NCBI RefSeq assembly: GCF_001639725.1
Contig: NZ_LTAW01000011.1
Location: forward strand, 1 to 64,000
Reading direction: 5' to 3'
DNA: 64,000 bases
Origin: Marinomonas atlantica
GTDB taxonomy: Bacteria > Pseudomonadota > Gammaproteobacteria > Pseudomonadales > Marinomonadaceae
The notes under the pieces are model-generated. The model was given only the letters and a program-made list of their open reading frames with translations, made no database searches and was not told the origin of the DNA. Positions within the stretch are counted from its first letter, which is position 1. Every line of letters begins with the position of its first letter. Positions 35,448 to 42,342 of the stretch are shown one piece after another. Position numbers and translations under genes: made by a program.

Positions 35448-35858
35448 CTACGGCCAGAACGGTGACGCCATCCAGCGGCGTACAATCTTGATTTCGTGTT
35501 CTTTCATTTGCTTCATGGCGTGCATGAAGTCAAAACGGAACATGTCAGAATTACCAAACCAGACCGAGCCGAAAAATGTCAAAAGCGCGCTTTCGTCTGG
35601 GTTGCGTTTGATCTCGGCTTGAATCGATCTAACTTTTGCCATGCTCTCTTTTTTATCCCAAAACTTTTCGAGCTCTGGCGCGGCTTCTAGCATTTTGAAA
35701 AAACGGGCTTCGGCTTCTTGATTGAACACAGTTTTTAGCTCCAAGAATTGCGCCCATAACTCGTGGAAGTTATCCGGCGCGGGGTATTGCTTGAGTTGAT
35801 TGGACAGGGCGTTGTATTGCTGGGTTAGAGCGGACAAAGCGCCCTCCCCTAGTTCCAC
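35448..35858 (-). CDS. Hypothetical phage protein upstream of rep
   Basis: 136 aa, helical and soluble (GALSALTQQYNALSNQLKQYPA ... MKQMKEHEIKIVRRWMASPFWP). The GTG at 35858 overlaps the previous stop; a TTG at 35837 behind GGGGAGGG is an equally good start. No domain recognised. It is translationally linked to both neighbours. Confidence 0.6.
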   Translation of the reverse strand: MELGEGALSALTQQYNALSNQLKQYPAPDNFHELWAQFLELKTVFNQEAEARFFKMLEAAPELEKFWDKKESMAKVRSIQAEIKRNPDESALLTFFGSVWFGNSDMFRFDFMHAMKQMKEHEIKIVRRWMASPFWP

Positions 35859-36160
35859 GGCTTAGCGTCAAGAAGACGGCGTGTTTCCATGATGACGTTG
35901 ACGAATAAGTCACCACGGGGTGAAAACTGATGGCGAGCCATACGGCGATCATAGAGCGCCTGTTTTACTTCGTCCTCAGTCATATCTACGCGTAGTCCCC
36001 AAGCTTTTGGGGTGCAGTAAGGCCCAGGCACTTCGACAATAAATCCATCGGGAAAATGGATTTTCATAGGCTGGGCATTCATAGACTTGGCATCTGTTAG
36101 CTCATTATCGTTAACAGACTTGCGTCTTTTTGTGTCGTTCTCTGGTTTTGTTGCCTTCAT
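35849..36160 (-). CDS. Hypothetical early phage protein
   Basis: 103 aa, basic, soluble. First gene of the early operon, divergent from the repressor. The C-terminal part (GLRVDMTEDEVKQALYDRRMARHQFSPRGDLFVNVI) could be a small DNA-binding or replication accessory fold, but no family is recognised. ATG follows AAGGGAAG. Confidence 0.6.
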   Translation of the reverse strand: MKATKPENDTKRRKSVNDNELTDAKSMNAQPMKIHFPDGFIVEVPGPYCTPKAWGLRVDMTEDEVKQALYDRRMARHQFSPRGDLFVNVIMETRRLLDAKPWN

Positions 36161-36219
36161 CTTTCTATACTTCCCTTATATTTAACTGTTTTTAACGATA
36201 TATCTATATTTGTCCCAAT

Positions 36220-36283
36220 AATGGAACCCATACCGTGAATCGTAGTTCTACAGCTTTCACGTGTCAACACCATGGGTTCCATT
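36220..36283. promoter_or_regulatory. Nested dyads between early operon and repressor (operator region)
   Basis: AATGGAACCCAT at 36220-36231 and its exact reverse complement ATGGGTTCCATT at 36272-36283. Between them CGTGAA (36234-36239) faces TTCACG (36256-36261 region) around a GTAGTTCTAC centre. Such nested dyads are expected of operators of the divergent repressor and early promoters; a replication origin function is an alternative. Confidence 0.6.
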
Positions 36284-36309
36284 TTGTTAACTTTTATAAA
36301 GGACTTTCC

Positions 36310-36975
36310 ATGGAACGTAATACACTAGAAGTCATTGAGAGAATGATTGAAGCGGCAGGGGTAAAGAATTCTGCCGAGCTAGCACGCCTGTTCAACACCA
36401 GTTCATCAACCGTTACCAACTGGAAAAAACGCGACACCATCCCATACAAAGAGGTTTACGAATTATCGCGTCAATGTGGTGTTTCGATGGATTGGATTTT
36501 GACAGGGCAAGGCGATCAGCAAGAAGAGCGCATACAGATAGCACCAAAAGAAGATGATTACTTTCACCTCCCCCATTACAGCGTAGAGGCCAGCGCGGGG
36601 CATGGCTCATTGATCGAAGCGGAGAACATCGACCAGCATTTAGCCTTTCGTGAAAGTTGGGTACAAAGACTGGGGCTTAAGTCTGAAAACTTGATTGCCA
36701 TTTATGCGCGCGGCGATTCCATGGAGCCAACCGTTTTCAGCGGTGACACACTGGTGATTGATAAAAGCATGAACACCGTCACCAGTGACGGCGGAATATA
36801 CGTCATCAATTACGATGGGGAATTGTTCGTAAAGCGAGTGCAAAAGCAACTTAACGGCACCGTGGCAATCACGTCTGATAACAAAAACTATGGTGACATC
36901 GTAATAGCGTCAGCCGACCTCAACACACTAAAGATCATAGGCCGCGTTATCTGGTCTGGTCACCCGATGATTTAG
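36310..36975 (+). CDS. Phage repressor, XRE HTH + S24 peptidase (LexA/CI-like)
   Basis: 221 aa. An N-terminal helix-turn-helix (AELARLFNTSSSTVTNWKKRDTIPY) and a C-terminal S24 domain with cleavage dipeptide A-G in EASAGHGS, the nucleophile in GDSMEPT (about residue 140) and the catalytic Lys in LFVKRVQ. It should be cleaved with RecA help during DNA damage, inducing the prophage. ATG at 36310 follows AAAGGA; the longer frame includes the operator region. Confidence 0.88.
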   Translation: MERNTLEVIERMIEAAGVKNSAELARLFNTSSSTVTNWKKRDTIPYKEVYELSRQCGVSMDWILTGQGDQQEERIQIAPKEDDYFHLPHYSVEASAGHGSLIEAENIDQHLAFRESWVQRLGLKSENLIAIYARGDSMEPTVFSGDTLVIDKSMNTVTSDGGIYVINYDGELFVKRVQKQLNGTVAITSDNKNYGDIVIASADLNTLKIIGRVIWSGHPMI

Positions 36976-36986
36976 GAGACGTATAC

Positions 36987-37763
36987 ATGGAAGGTAAAGC
37001 AACGAAAGATTGGAGGTTTTGGGTATTTCTAATTCTATCCATTATTTGGAGTATCAGAGTTTTCTGGCTACTAATCGAGGATCAATATTTCTCTAGTTTC
37101 AGTGGGGCAATGCCATTGAATGAAGTTGGTGATTTTCTAGCGGGATCTTTTAGCCCTCTTGCATTTGCATGGCTTGCTTATGGTTACTGGATGCAAAACA
37201 AAGAACTAAAATTAAATAGAAGATCTCTAGAAAAACAGATTGAAGAGTTTGAGAAGTCAGTTAAAAATCAAGAGGAACATTTCAATCTAGTTAAAGAAAA
37301 GGAAAACTACGATAAAAATGTAAAACTATTTCAATCTAGACCAATTTTATCTATTTCAAAAGCTTATCATTCAGAAGTAATGGATCAAAGTAGAGCGGCA
37401 CACTATGACGTTGATCCTAATTATGACGCGGTAATATTCTTTATTAAGAATGATGGCGAAGAAATTTTTAACATTTCATTAAAGCTACATAATGATAAAA
37501 CCATATCAAACCGCACACTAACAAATATAGGAAGATCCCATGAGATCAAAATCTATATTCAAGAACCTAAAATTCCTAAAAATTTCTTCTTAGAGGTTTC
37601 ATATGACTCAAAACTTGGAGAAAGAGCTTTGGAGCATTATAGCTTCGATGAATATGTGAATGAACACAACCCTCCAGACTTTATTGAACATGAGCAAGGC
37701 CATCAAGAGGTTCAAATAAGCTTAACTGTGAATAAGATTACGGACTCAAGTGATGGCAATTAA
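36987..37763 (+). CDS. Membrane / coiled-coil cargo protein between repressor and integrase
   Basis: 258 aa. Two N-terminal membrane spans (about residues 10-30 and 48-70), a coiled-coil (NRRSLEKQIEEFEKSVKNQ, about 77-110) and a soluble beta-rich C-terminal domain. Base composition is more AT-rich than the structural genes. Located in the lysogenic block beside the repressor, it is a candidate superinfection-exclusion or other lysogenic-conversion protein (inference). No family recognised. Confidence 0.65.
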   Translation: MEGKATKDWRFWVFLILSIIWSIRVFWLLIEDQYFSSFSGAMPLNEVGDFLAGSFSPLAFAWLAYGYWMQNKELKLNRRSLEKQIEEFEKSVKNQEEHFNLVKEKENYDKNVKLFQSRPILSISKAYHSEVMDQSRAAHYDVDPNYDAVIFFIKNDGEEIFNISLKLHNDKTISNRTLTNIGRSHEIKIYIQEPKIPKNFFLEVSYDSKLGERALEHYSFDEYVNEHNPPDFIEHEQGHQEVQISLTVNKITDSSDGN

Positions 37764-38760
37764 AAAAGTTTCCAATGGCTATGAAGTCCGCTTCCGTGTT
37801 GCTGGACGCGGTAGCCGTTCATATCGCAAGACTTTCCCAACTAAGGGCGAGTGTGAGCGTTTTATGCGTTTCACTATTGCCCAGCATGAAACACAGTCGG
37901 GTGATAAACCTTGGTTAGAAAAGCCAAAGGACAGCCGCAAGTTATCCGAGCTGATCGAGACTTGGGACGAGTTACACGGGCATTTCTTGAAAGATGGCAA
38001 ACGCCGTAAAGCGAAAATGTTAATGATTGCCGACCAGCTAAACGACCCCGTAGGCTCCAGTTTAACCAGTATTGAGTATATCCGCTGGCGATCCAAACGA
38101 GCGCAGGAAGGCAAAGCCCCTAAGACGTTAAACAATGACCTGACCTATCTGTCAGCCATGTTTAGCACCTTGCTTAGATCAAAGGAAATACACTTCCCTA
38201 ACCCATTGGCCGAAGTGCAAAACGTGCGCGTACCAGATAACGAACTGGCGTTTTTGACCTATGACCAGATCAAAGAACTACTAGCCGCAACGGATGATTG
38301 TGATAATCCACACGTTACCCTTATAAGCAAAATATGCCTGGCAACGGGCGCACGTTGGGGCGAAGCCGAAGCCCTCACCATACAGCGCGTTCATAACAAC
38401 AAAGTCATGTACACGGATACCAAAGGCAACAAAAATCGCAGTGTACCGATCAGCCCCGAACTATTCGCCGAGCTAACCGAACACGCCAAACGCACACGCG
38501 GAAACCGATTATTTACCAGCGCAATATCAGCTTTCCGCCGAGCCCTAAAACGCACGACAATCGAACTACCCGCAGGGCAAGCCAGCCACGTACTACGCCA
38601 CACATTCGCGAGTCACTTCATTATGAACGGCGGCAACATACTCACCCTGCAAAAAATACTCGGCCACACTGATATAAAAATGACCATGCGCTACGCACAC
38701 CTAGCGCCTGATTTTTTAGAAGAGGCCACGAGATTAAACCCATTGGACAATATGAGGTAA
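37753..38760 (+). CDS. Phage tyrosine integrase of element 1
   Basis: 335 aa. An N-terminal SAM-like DNA-binding region, then the catalytic domain with Arg in TGARWGEA (about residue 198), the HxxR box HVLRHTFASHF and a C-terminal Tyr in MTMRYAHLAP, all conserved. It would recombine attP with the 3' end of ssrA using the GACACAC arm sites found at both ends. Overlaps the preceding gene by 11 bases. Its location near the right boundary is usual. Confidence 0.93.
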   Translation: MAIKKVSNGYEVRFRVAGRGSRSYRKTFPTKGECERFMRFTIAQHETQSGDKPWLEKPKDSRKLSELIETWDELHGHFLKDGKRRKAKMLMIADQLNDPVGSSLTSIEYIRWRSKRAQEGKAPKTLNNDLTYLSAMFSTLLRSKEIHFPNPLAEVQNVRVPDNELAFLTYDQIKELLAATDDCDNPHVTLISKICLATGARWGEAEALTIQRVHNNKVMYTDTKGNKNRSVPISPELFAELTEHAKRTRGNRLFTSAISAFRRALKRTTIELPAGQASHVLRHTFASHFIMNGGNILTLQKILGHTDIKMTMRYAHLAPDFLEEATRLNPLDNMR

Positions 38761-38765
38761 CTAAA

Positions 38766-39554
38766 ATGGATGCTGTTATCAACTCTATAATAGATATAAA
38801 TATTGCATTTATATGTCTATTAACCAGCTACTTTTTTGCTAAAAAAATATTTTATCATGAAAAAATTAACGCATTGAAATTAGATTTAGAAAAAGATCTA
38901 ACCTTTATATGGTCTTTTTTTGAACTTGACAACATCCACTCAGAAAACAAAAAAGAAATGACATTTGATTACCCAAGAGAGAAGTATGATGAGGCAATAT
39001 CTCTTTTATCTGATGTAAGAGAAAAATCAATATGGAGCAATGAAATCGAAGTAGACAATAGAGAAATATTAATAGTCTGCTCCCAAGCTTTATCTATGTT
39101 AACAGCATTTAACGATGGAGATTTAAAGAATAGAATAGTAAACAGAGAATACAAAAAGATAAAAATTGAACTGGAAAGCTTCCAAAAAAGAGCCAACGAT
39201 ATTTTCTTAGGATTATCTTTATTAAAAAAAGAAGGGGGCATATATAACTTCATTGAAAATTACAATATAAATTCCAAAAAAGTAGGTGAGATAATAAAAA
39301 AATTATTGAAACTAGAAAATATAGAAAATCATGACACTATTGATAAAAAAAATCTTCTCATACTATCCATTATATTTTTTGAGTCTATAGTAGGTATAGC
39401 TATTCCTATAATGTTTCAGTACTACATTGAAGAGGAGTTACCTCTGAATAAGAGTTATGTCTTTACTGTAGTAGCCATGTCTATGGCGCCGTACCTGACC
39501 TTTATTCTCTATTACATTTGTAGTTATATACCTAAAAAAAAGACACACAAGTGA
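38766..39554 (+). CDS. Three-TM cargo protein at the right end of element 1
   Basis: 262 aa, very AT-rich. One membrane span near the N-terminus (FICLLTSYFFAKKIF), a helical cytoplasmic region and two spans at the C-terminus (about 198-218, 227-250). No family recognised. It starts six bases after the integrase stop and ends about 100 bases before attR; the composition differs sharply from the phage core, suggesting acquired cargo such as exclusion or defence. Confidence 0.6.
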   Translation: MDAVINSIIDINIAFICLLTSYFFAKKIFYHEKINALKLDLEKDLTFIWSFFELDNIHSENKKEMTFDYPREKYDEAISLLSDVREKSIWSNEIEVDNREILIVCSQALSMLTAFNDGDLKNRIVNREYKKIKIELESFQKRANDIFLGLSLLKKEGGIYNFIENYNINSKKVGEIIKKLLKLENIENHDTIDKKNLLILSIIFFESIVGIAIPIMFQYYIEEELPLNKSYVFTVVAMSMAPYLTFILYYICSYIPKKKTHK

Positions 39555-39559
39555 CACAC
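39542..39559 (+). repeat. Arm-type integrase sites, right end of element 1
   Basis: GACACAC at 39542-39548 and 39553-39559, 11 bases apart, the same motif and spacing as at 26081-26098. They overlap the last codons of the membrane protein gene. Confidence 0.7.
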
Positions 39560-39583
39560 CAACCACCTTAACAAGCCACAAAA

Positions 39584-39603
39584 TACTGTATAAAAGAACA
39601 GTA
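39584..39603 (+). promoter_or_regulatory. LexA box inside the attP arm of element 1
   Basis: TACTGTATAAAAGAACAGTA: a full CTG-N10-CAG SOS box, better than either recN box. TTAACA (39568-39573), 15 bases, TATAAA (39589-39594) forms a plus-strand promoter overlapping it, reading toward attR and the integrase gene of element 2. Confidence 0.75.
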
Positions 39604-39654
39604 TTCAATTCTATAAAAATCAATAAGTTACTGTTTCAATTGATATTTTAAATA

Positions 39655-39681
39655 GGGTTCGACTCCCCCCATCTCCACCAA
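39655..39681 (+). repeat. Middle att core (attR of element 1 / left end of element 2)
   Basis: Exact copy of 26008-26034 (GGGTTCGACTCCCCCC then ATCTCCACCAA). It also shares the following AC with the third copy at 49474-49498. Confidence 0.92.
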
Positions 39682-39730
39682 ACGCCCTCAACTGATTGTA
39701 TTCCTTACAATTAGTTGTTTCTCAAGGATT

Positions 39731-39774
39731 CCATCTCCTATTTGGTACACCATAGTGGTACACTTAGGAGATGG
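39731..39774 (+). promoter_or_regulatory. Hairpin enclosing the integrase 2 ribosome binding site
   Basis: Perfect ten-base arms CCATCTCCTA (39731-39740) and TAGGAGATGG (39765-39774). The right arm contains the AGGAG site and the ATG. The loop holds TGGTACAC twice (39743-39750, 39756-39763), probable integrase arm sites. Integrase synthesis could be limited by this fold or by integrase binding. Confidence 0.6.
39743..39763 (+). repeat. Arm-type sites TGGTACAC, left end of element 2
   Basis: TGGTACAC at 39743-39750 and 39756-39763; a third copy at 49408-49415 lies near the right end. This is the pattern expected for integrase arm-binding sites. Confidence 0.6.
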
Positions 39775-41480
39775 ATGACTTGGCTAAAACTCCCTATCTT
39801 CTAAGACGAAATGGAAAATGCTATTTCCGCATTAAGGTCCCTTCTCACCTTAAAAAAACTCTCAATAAAAATGAGATCAAAGTTAGCTTGCGCACTTCAG
39901 ACTTGAAATTAGCAAAGCAGCGAATCCCACTACACCTTCTCGAAGCTCAGCAGTTATTTAGCAATGCTGAAAAAGAGTTAATTAAGCTAAGCAACCAAAA
40001 TCACTCTAACTCAAGCTCTGACATATCTAACATTGAACTTGAGAGAATTGTCGCCCTCTGGTTCCAAGAACTAGAACAGCAAAGTGAGGAGTACGACTAT
40101 TCTGCTCGCGTATCTATGAGCGCAGATGAAAGATACGAAGTCTTAGATTCATTAAGAGAGGACTTAGCAGGTTATGAGAGTGAAAGTGAAAACGTAATTG
40201 GCCCAGCGGTCCAACCCCGAGCAGAAAAACTTCTGATTAAGCACAACCTGTGCTTAGAAAAATCTGATAAGCAGTTCCATTACCTTTGTACACTTATTCA
40301 AAGGGCACTAATTCAACATACATATAATAGACTTAGTATTTATGGCGACATGTACAAACGCCAGTCTGATAGGCTATTCCAAATTTCGCACGCTACACCT
40401 ATAAGTAAAGTCACTGTGACAACAAAAGATGAGATGACCATTACTTGGAAAGTTGTGCTCAAGCAATTTACAGAAGTTAAGAAGTCTGACGGTGTTACAG
40501 ATAAGACATTAGCCAGTTACAAACTTATTAAGGATTTCACTAGTGAGTTTTTTGGGTCAGACAGAGATATCAAGTCCATAAATACAGCTTTGTGTAGGGA
40601 TCTTATCAAGCAACTTTCTCAGCTCCCTTCTAATGCCAGAAAGCACCACCCTAACCTTAGCCTTATCCAAGCCACCAAACTCCCCTTAGAGGCGATCTCA
40701 AAGCGTTTGAGCGCCACTTCCATTAACAACCAAATGCAGTATCTATCAACAATATTCGCCTTTGCAGTAAATGAAGGATGGATTGATAGAAACCCTATGT
40801 CTGGAATTAAGAGAATAAAAGCAAACCACAGTGAAACGACATCAAGAGAGCCATTTACTGTAGAAGAGCTTAATAAGCTTTTCCGATCATCAATCTACAG
40901 ATCTGAACGAGCACCATACAGAAGCCATAAATTTTGGCTTCCATTACTATCTCTATACTCTGGGATGCGCTTAAATGAAATCTGTCAGCTATTCGCCCAT
41001 GATATCGAAATAATTGAAGGCATCCCCGTAATGCATTTAAGAGTAGACGCAGACGGAATCAAAAGCTTCAAAAATAAATCTAGTTTAAGAACTGTACCAA
41101 TTCACCCAGAACTACAGCGCTTGGGGTTTGTAGATTTTGCGCTAGAAGCTCAGCACAGATTACAAAAACTACTTTTCTCGGATATCAAGCCAAGTGCAGC
41201 AGGAAGCTACTCAGACAACTTTTCCAAATGGTTTGGTCGAGCGTTAAGGTCAGAAGGGTTAAAACGAAACGGGCTCGTATTTCATAGTTTCCGTCACACA
41301 TTTAGAGATGCAGCTCGAAATAGCAACTTAAACAGAGAAATTACATCTAAGATAGGTGGCTGGTCTGTATCTGACGACGTTATGGATAGATATGGCAAGG
41401 GACATAGTATTCAGAGGCTTTACGAAGAAATTTCAAAAATTAAATACCAAGGCCTCGATCTTAGCCACCTAGGAAGTTGA
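39771..41480 (+). CDS. Tyrosine integrase of element 2 (DUF6538-type N-terminus)
   Basis: 569 aa, much longer than the phage enzyme. The N-terminus (TPYLLRRNGKCYFRIKVPSHLKK) is the DUF6538-like arm-binding segment of large island integrases. Catalytic residues: Arg in YSGMRLNEICQL, HxxR in FHSFRHTFRDAAR and Tyr in DDVMDRYGKGH. AGGAG abuts the ATG at 39771, so a TTG at 39780 (nine bases from AGGAG) may be the true start. It lies next to its att site, as in most ssrA islands. Confidence 0.9.
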   Translation: MDDLAKTPYLLRRNGKCYFRIKVPSHLKKTLNKNEIKVSLRTSDLKLAKQRIPLHLLEAQQLFSNAEKELIKLSNQNHSNSSSDISNIELERIVALWFQELEQQSEEYDYSARVSMSADERYEVLDSLREDLAGYESESENVIGPAVQPRAEKLLIKHNLCLEKSDKQFHYLCTLIQRALIQHTYNRLSIYGDMYKRQSDRLFQISHATPISKVTVTTKDEMTITWKVVLKQFTEVKKSDGVTDKTLASYKLIKDFTSEFFGSDRDIKSINTALCRDLIKQLSQLPSNARKHHPNLSLIQATKLPLEAISKRLSATSINNQMQYLSTIFAFAVNEGWIDRNPMSGIKRIKANHSETTSREPFTVEELNKLFRSSIYRSERAPYRSHKFWLPLLSLYSGMRLNEICQLFAHDIEIIEGIPVMHLRVDADGIKSFKNKSSLRTVPIHPELQRLGFVDFALEAQHRLQKLLFSDIKPSAAGSYSDNFSKWFGRALRSEGLKRNGLVFHSFRHTFRDAARNSNLNREITSKIGGWSVSDDVMDRYGKGHSIQRLYEEISKIKYQGLDLSHLGS

Positions 41481-41481
41481 A

Positions 41482-41660
41482 TGACTGCGAATCAACAGAT
41501 TCGCTATCGTTTTCTTTAATTTCCTTTTCTTTATTCTTCTTTATATATAGTGGTTCAGAGGTTGAACTACCAGTGGTGCAAACTTTGCACTTCCGTGGTG
41601 CAACCTTTGCACTACCAGTTTCAAAATCAGAGTCTTTAGTTTCAAATTCCCATCAGACGA
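41482..41660. repeat. Palindrome module 1 (GTGCAA family)
   Basis: First of three tandem modules (179 bp). Conserved part: hairpin GCGAATC/GATTCGC, a pyrimidine-rich stretch and TTTATATATAGTGG. Variable part: three 15-bp palindromes, GTTCAGAGGTTGAAC (41553-41567), GTGCAAACTTTGCAC (41576-41590, perfect) and GTGCAACCTTTGCAC (41598-41612), separated by CAGT- and TTCCGT-type linkers, closing with ACCAGTTTCAAAAT. Confidence 0.85.
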
Positions 41661-41835
41661 TGACTGCGAATCACCAGATTCGCTATCATTTTCTTTAATT
41701 TCCTTTTCTTTATTCTTCTTTATATATAGTGGTCGCATCCTGCTACTACCAGTAGTAGCTTTCTGCAACTTCCGTAGTCGCGCTGTGCTACTACCAGTTT
41801 CAAAATCCGTGTCTTCAGTTTCAAACACCATACGA
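41661..41835. repeat. Palindrome module 2 (GTCGC/GTAGC family)
   Basis: Second module (175 bp), conserved framework nearly identical to module 1. Palindromes: GTCGCATCCTGCTAC (41732-41746), GTAGCTTTCTGCAAC (41755-41769), GTCGCGCTGTGCTAC (41777-41791). Each has one mismatch in its arms. Centres are 23 and 22 bp apart, as in the other modules. Confidence 0.85.
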
Positions 41836-41981
41836 TGACTGCGAATCACCAGATTCGCTATCGTCTTCTTTAATAACGTCTTCTTTATGCTTCTTTATAT
41901 ATAGTGGGGTAGCAATTACCCTACCAGTAGGGTAATTGCTACCCTTCCGTAGGGTAATTGCTACCCCACCAGTTTCAAAAT
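41836..41981. repeat. Palindrome module 3 (GGGTA family)
   Basis: Third module, ending in ACCAGTTTCAAAAT at 41968-41981. Palindromes: GGGTAGCAATTACCC (41907-41921) and GGGTAATTGCTACCC twice (41930-41944 and 41952-41966). The first is the exact reverse complement of the other two, so two alternative perfect hairpins are possible. Same 23/22 pitch. Confidence 0.85.
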
Positions 41982-41993
41982 ACAACTCTAGAA

Positions 41994-42236
41994 CTAACTT
42001 ACTTTGGAGAGGTAGCGGCTAACTAATAAATCAGGCTCAAGGCCCAAAATCTCAGCAATATCCAGAACTTCAACAAAGTCTAGTTTTCTCTCCCCACTCT
42101 CATATTTAGATACATAGCTCTGAGGCTTTCCAAGATTGAGAGACACTTCCACTTGAGTTAACCCTTGTTCAACACGAGCCTCCCTTAGAACCGCTCTCAA
42201 TGCTTCTCGCTTCTCATCCCAAAGCCTATTTACCAT
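41994..42236 (-). CDS. Small XRE-family regulator of element 2
   Basis: 80 aa, almost entirely one helix-turn-helix domain (LREARVEQGLTQVEVSLNLGKPQSYVSKYESGERKLDFVEVLDIAEIL). ATG at 42236 has GGAG eight bases upstream. It faces a divergent gene across an intergenic region with a perfect operator-like dyad, so it probably represses itself and the 42343 gene. Confidence 0.85.
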   Translation of the reverse strand: MVNRLWDEKREALRAVLREARVEQGLTQVEVSLNLGKPQSYVSKYESGERKLDFVEVLDIAEILGLEPDLLVSRYLSKVS

Positions 42237-42259
42237 GTCAGATACTCCGCACAACGAAA

Positions 42260-42303
42260 TATCCCAAAGTAGAATATTGAACGACCTATCCCATTTTGGG
42301 ATA
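42260..42303. promoter_or_regulatory. Operator candidate of the XRE regulator
   Basis: Full dyad TATCCCATTTTGGGATA (42287-42303, seven-base arms) and a half site TATCCCA (42260-42266) between the two divergent start codons. Confidence 0.65.
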
Positions 42304-42342
42304 ATTGGAGGCTAAACAGCTAACCAAAAGGGATGACAAGTA

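Larger units (their letters stand above)
26035..39681. mobile_element. Element 1: temperate tailless (PM2/corticovirus-like) prophage in ssrA
   Basis: 13.6 kb between exact direct repeats of the ssrA 3' end. It contains an S24-type repressor, an HUH/YxxxY Rep, a FtsK/HerA-type packaging ATPase, a capsid candidate resembling PM2 P2, several small single-TM proteins, receptor-binding and lytic genes and a tyrosine integrase. There is no terminase, portal, tail tube or sheath gene, which argues against a tailed phage. Gene order and small membrane proteins fit an internal-membrane double-jelly-roll virus. All coding frames in the structural and replication blocks look intact, so it may be inducible. 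Confidence 0.75.

Noticed and set aside
26035-39681. Element 1 as a P2-like tailed prophage, because of the gpA-type Rep and fibre-assembly-like gene
   Set aside because: No terminase, portal, scaffold, sheath or tube gene is present; the ATPase, capsid candidate and membrane proteins fit a tailless phage.
41541-41849. Minus-strand reading frame of about 100 aa across the palindrome modules
   Set aside because: It has no ribosome binding site and runs through repeat units in changing frames. The repeats, not a single protein, explain it; the short coded repeats are noted in the finding instead.
41482-41981. Modules as integron attC sites
   Set aside because: The core GTTRRRY/RYYYAAC pairs with the attC spacing are not found, and no integron integrase is present.
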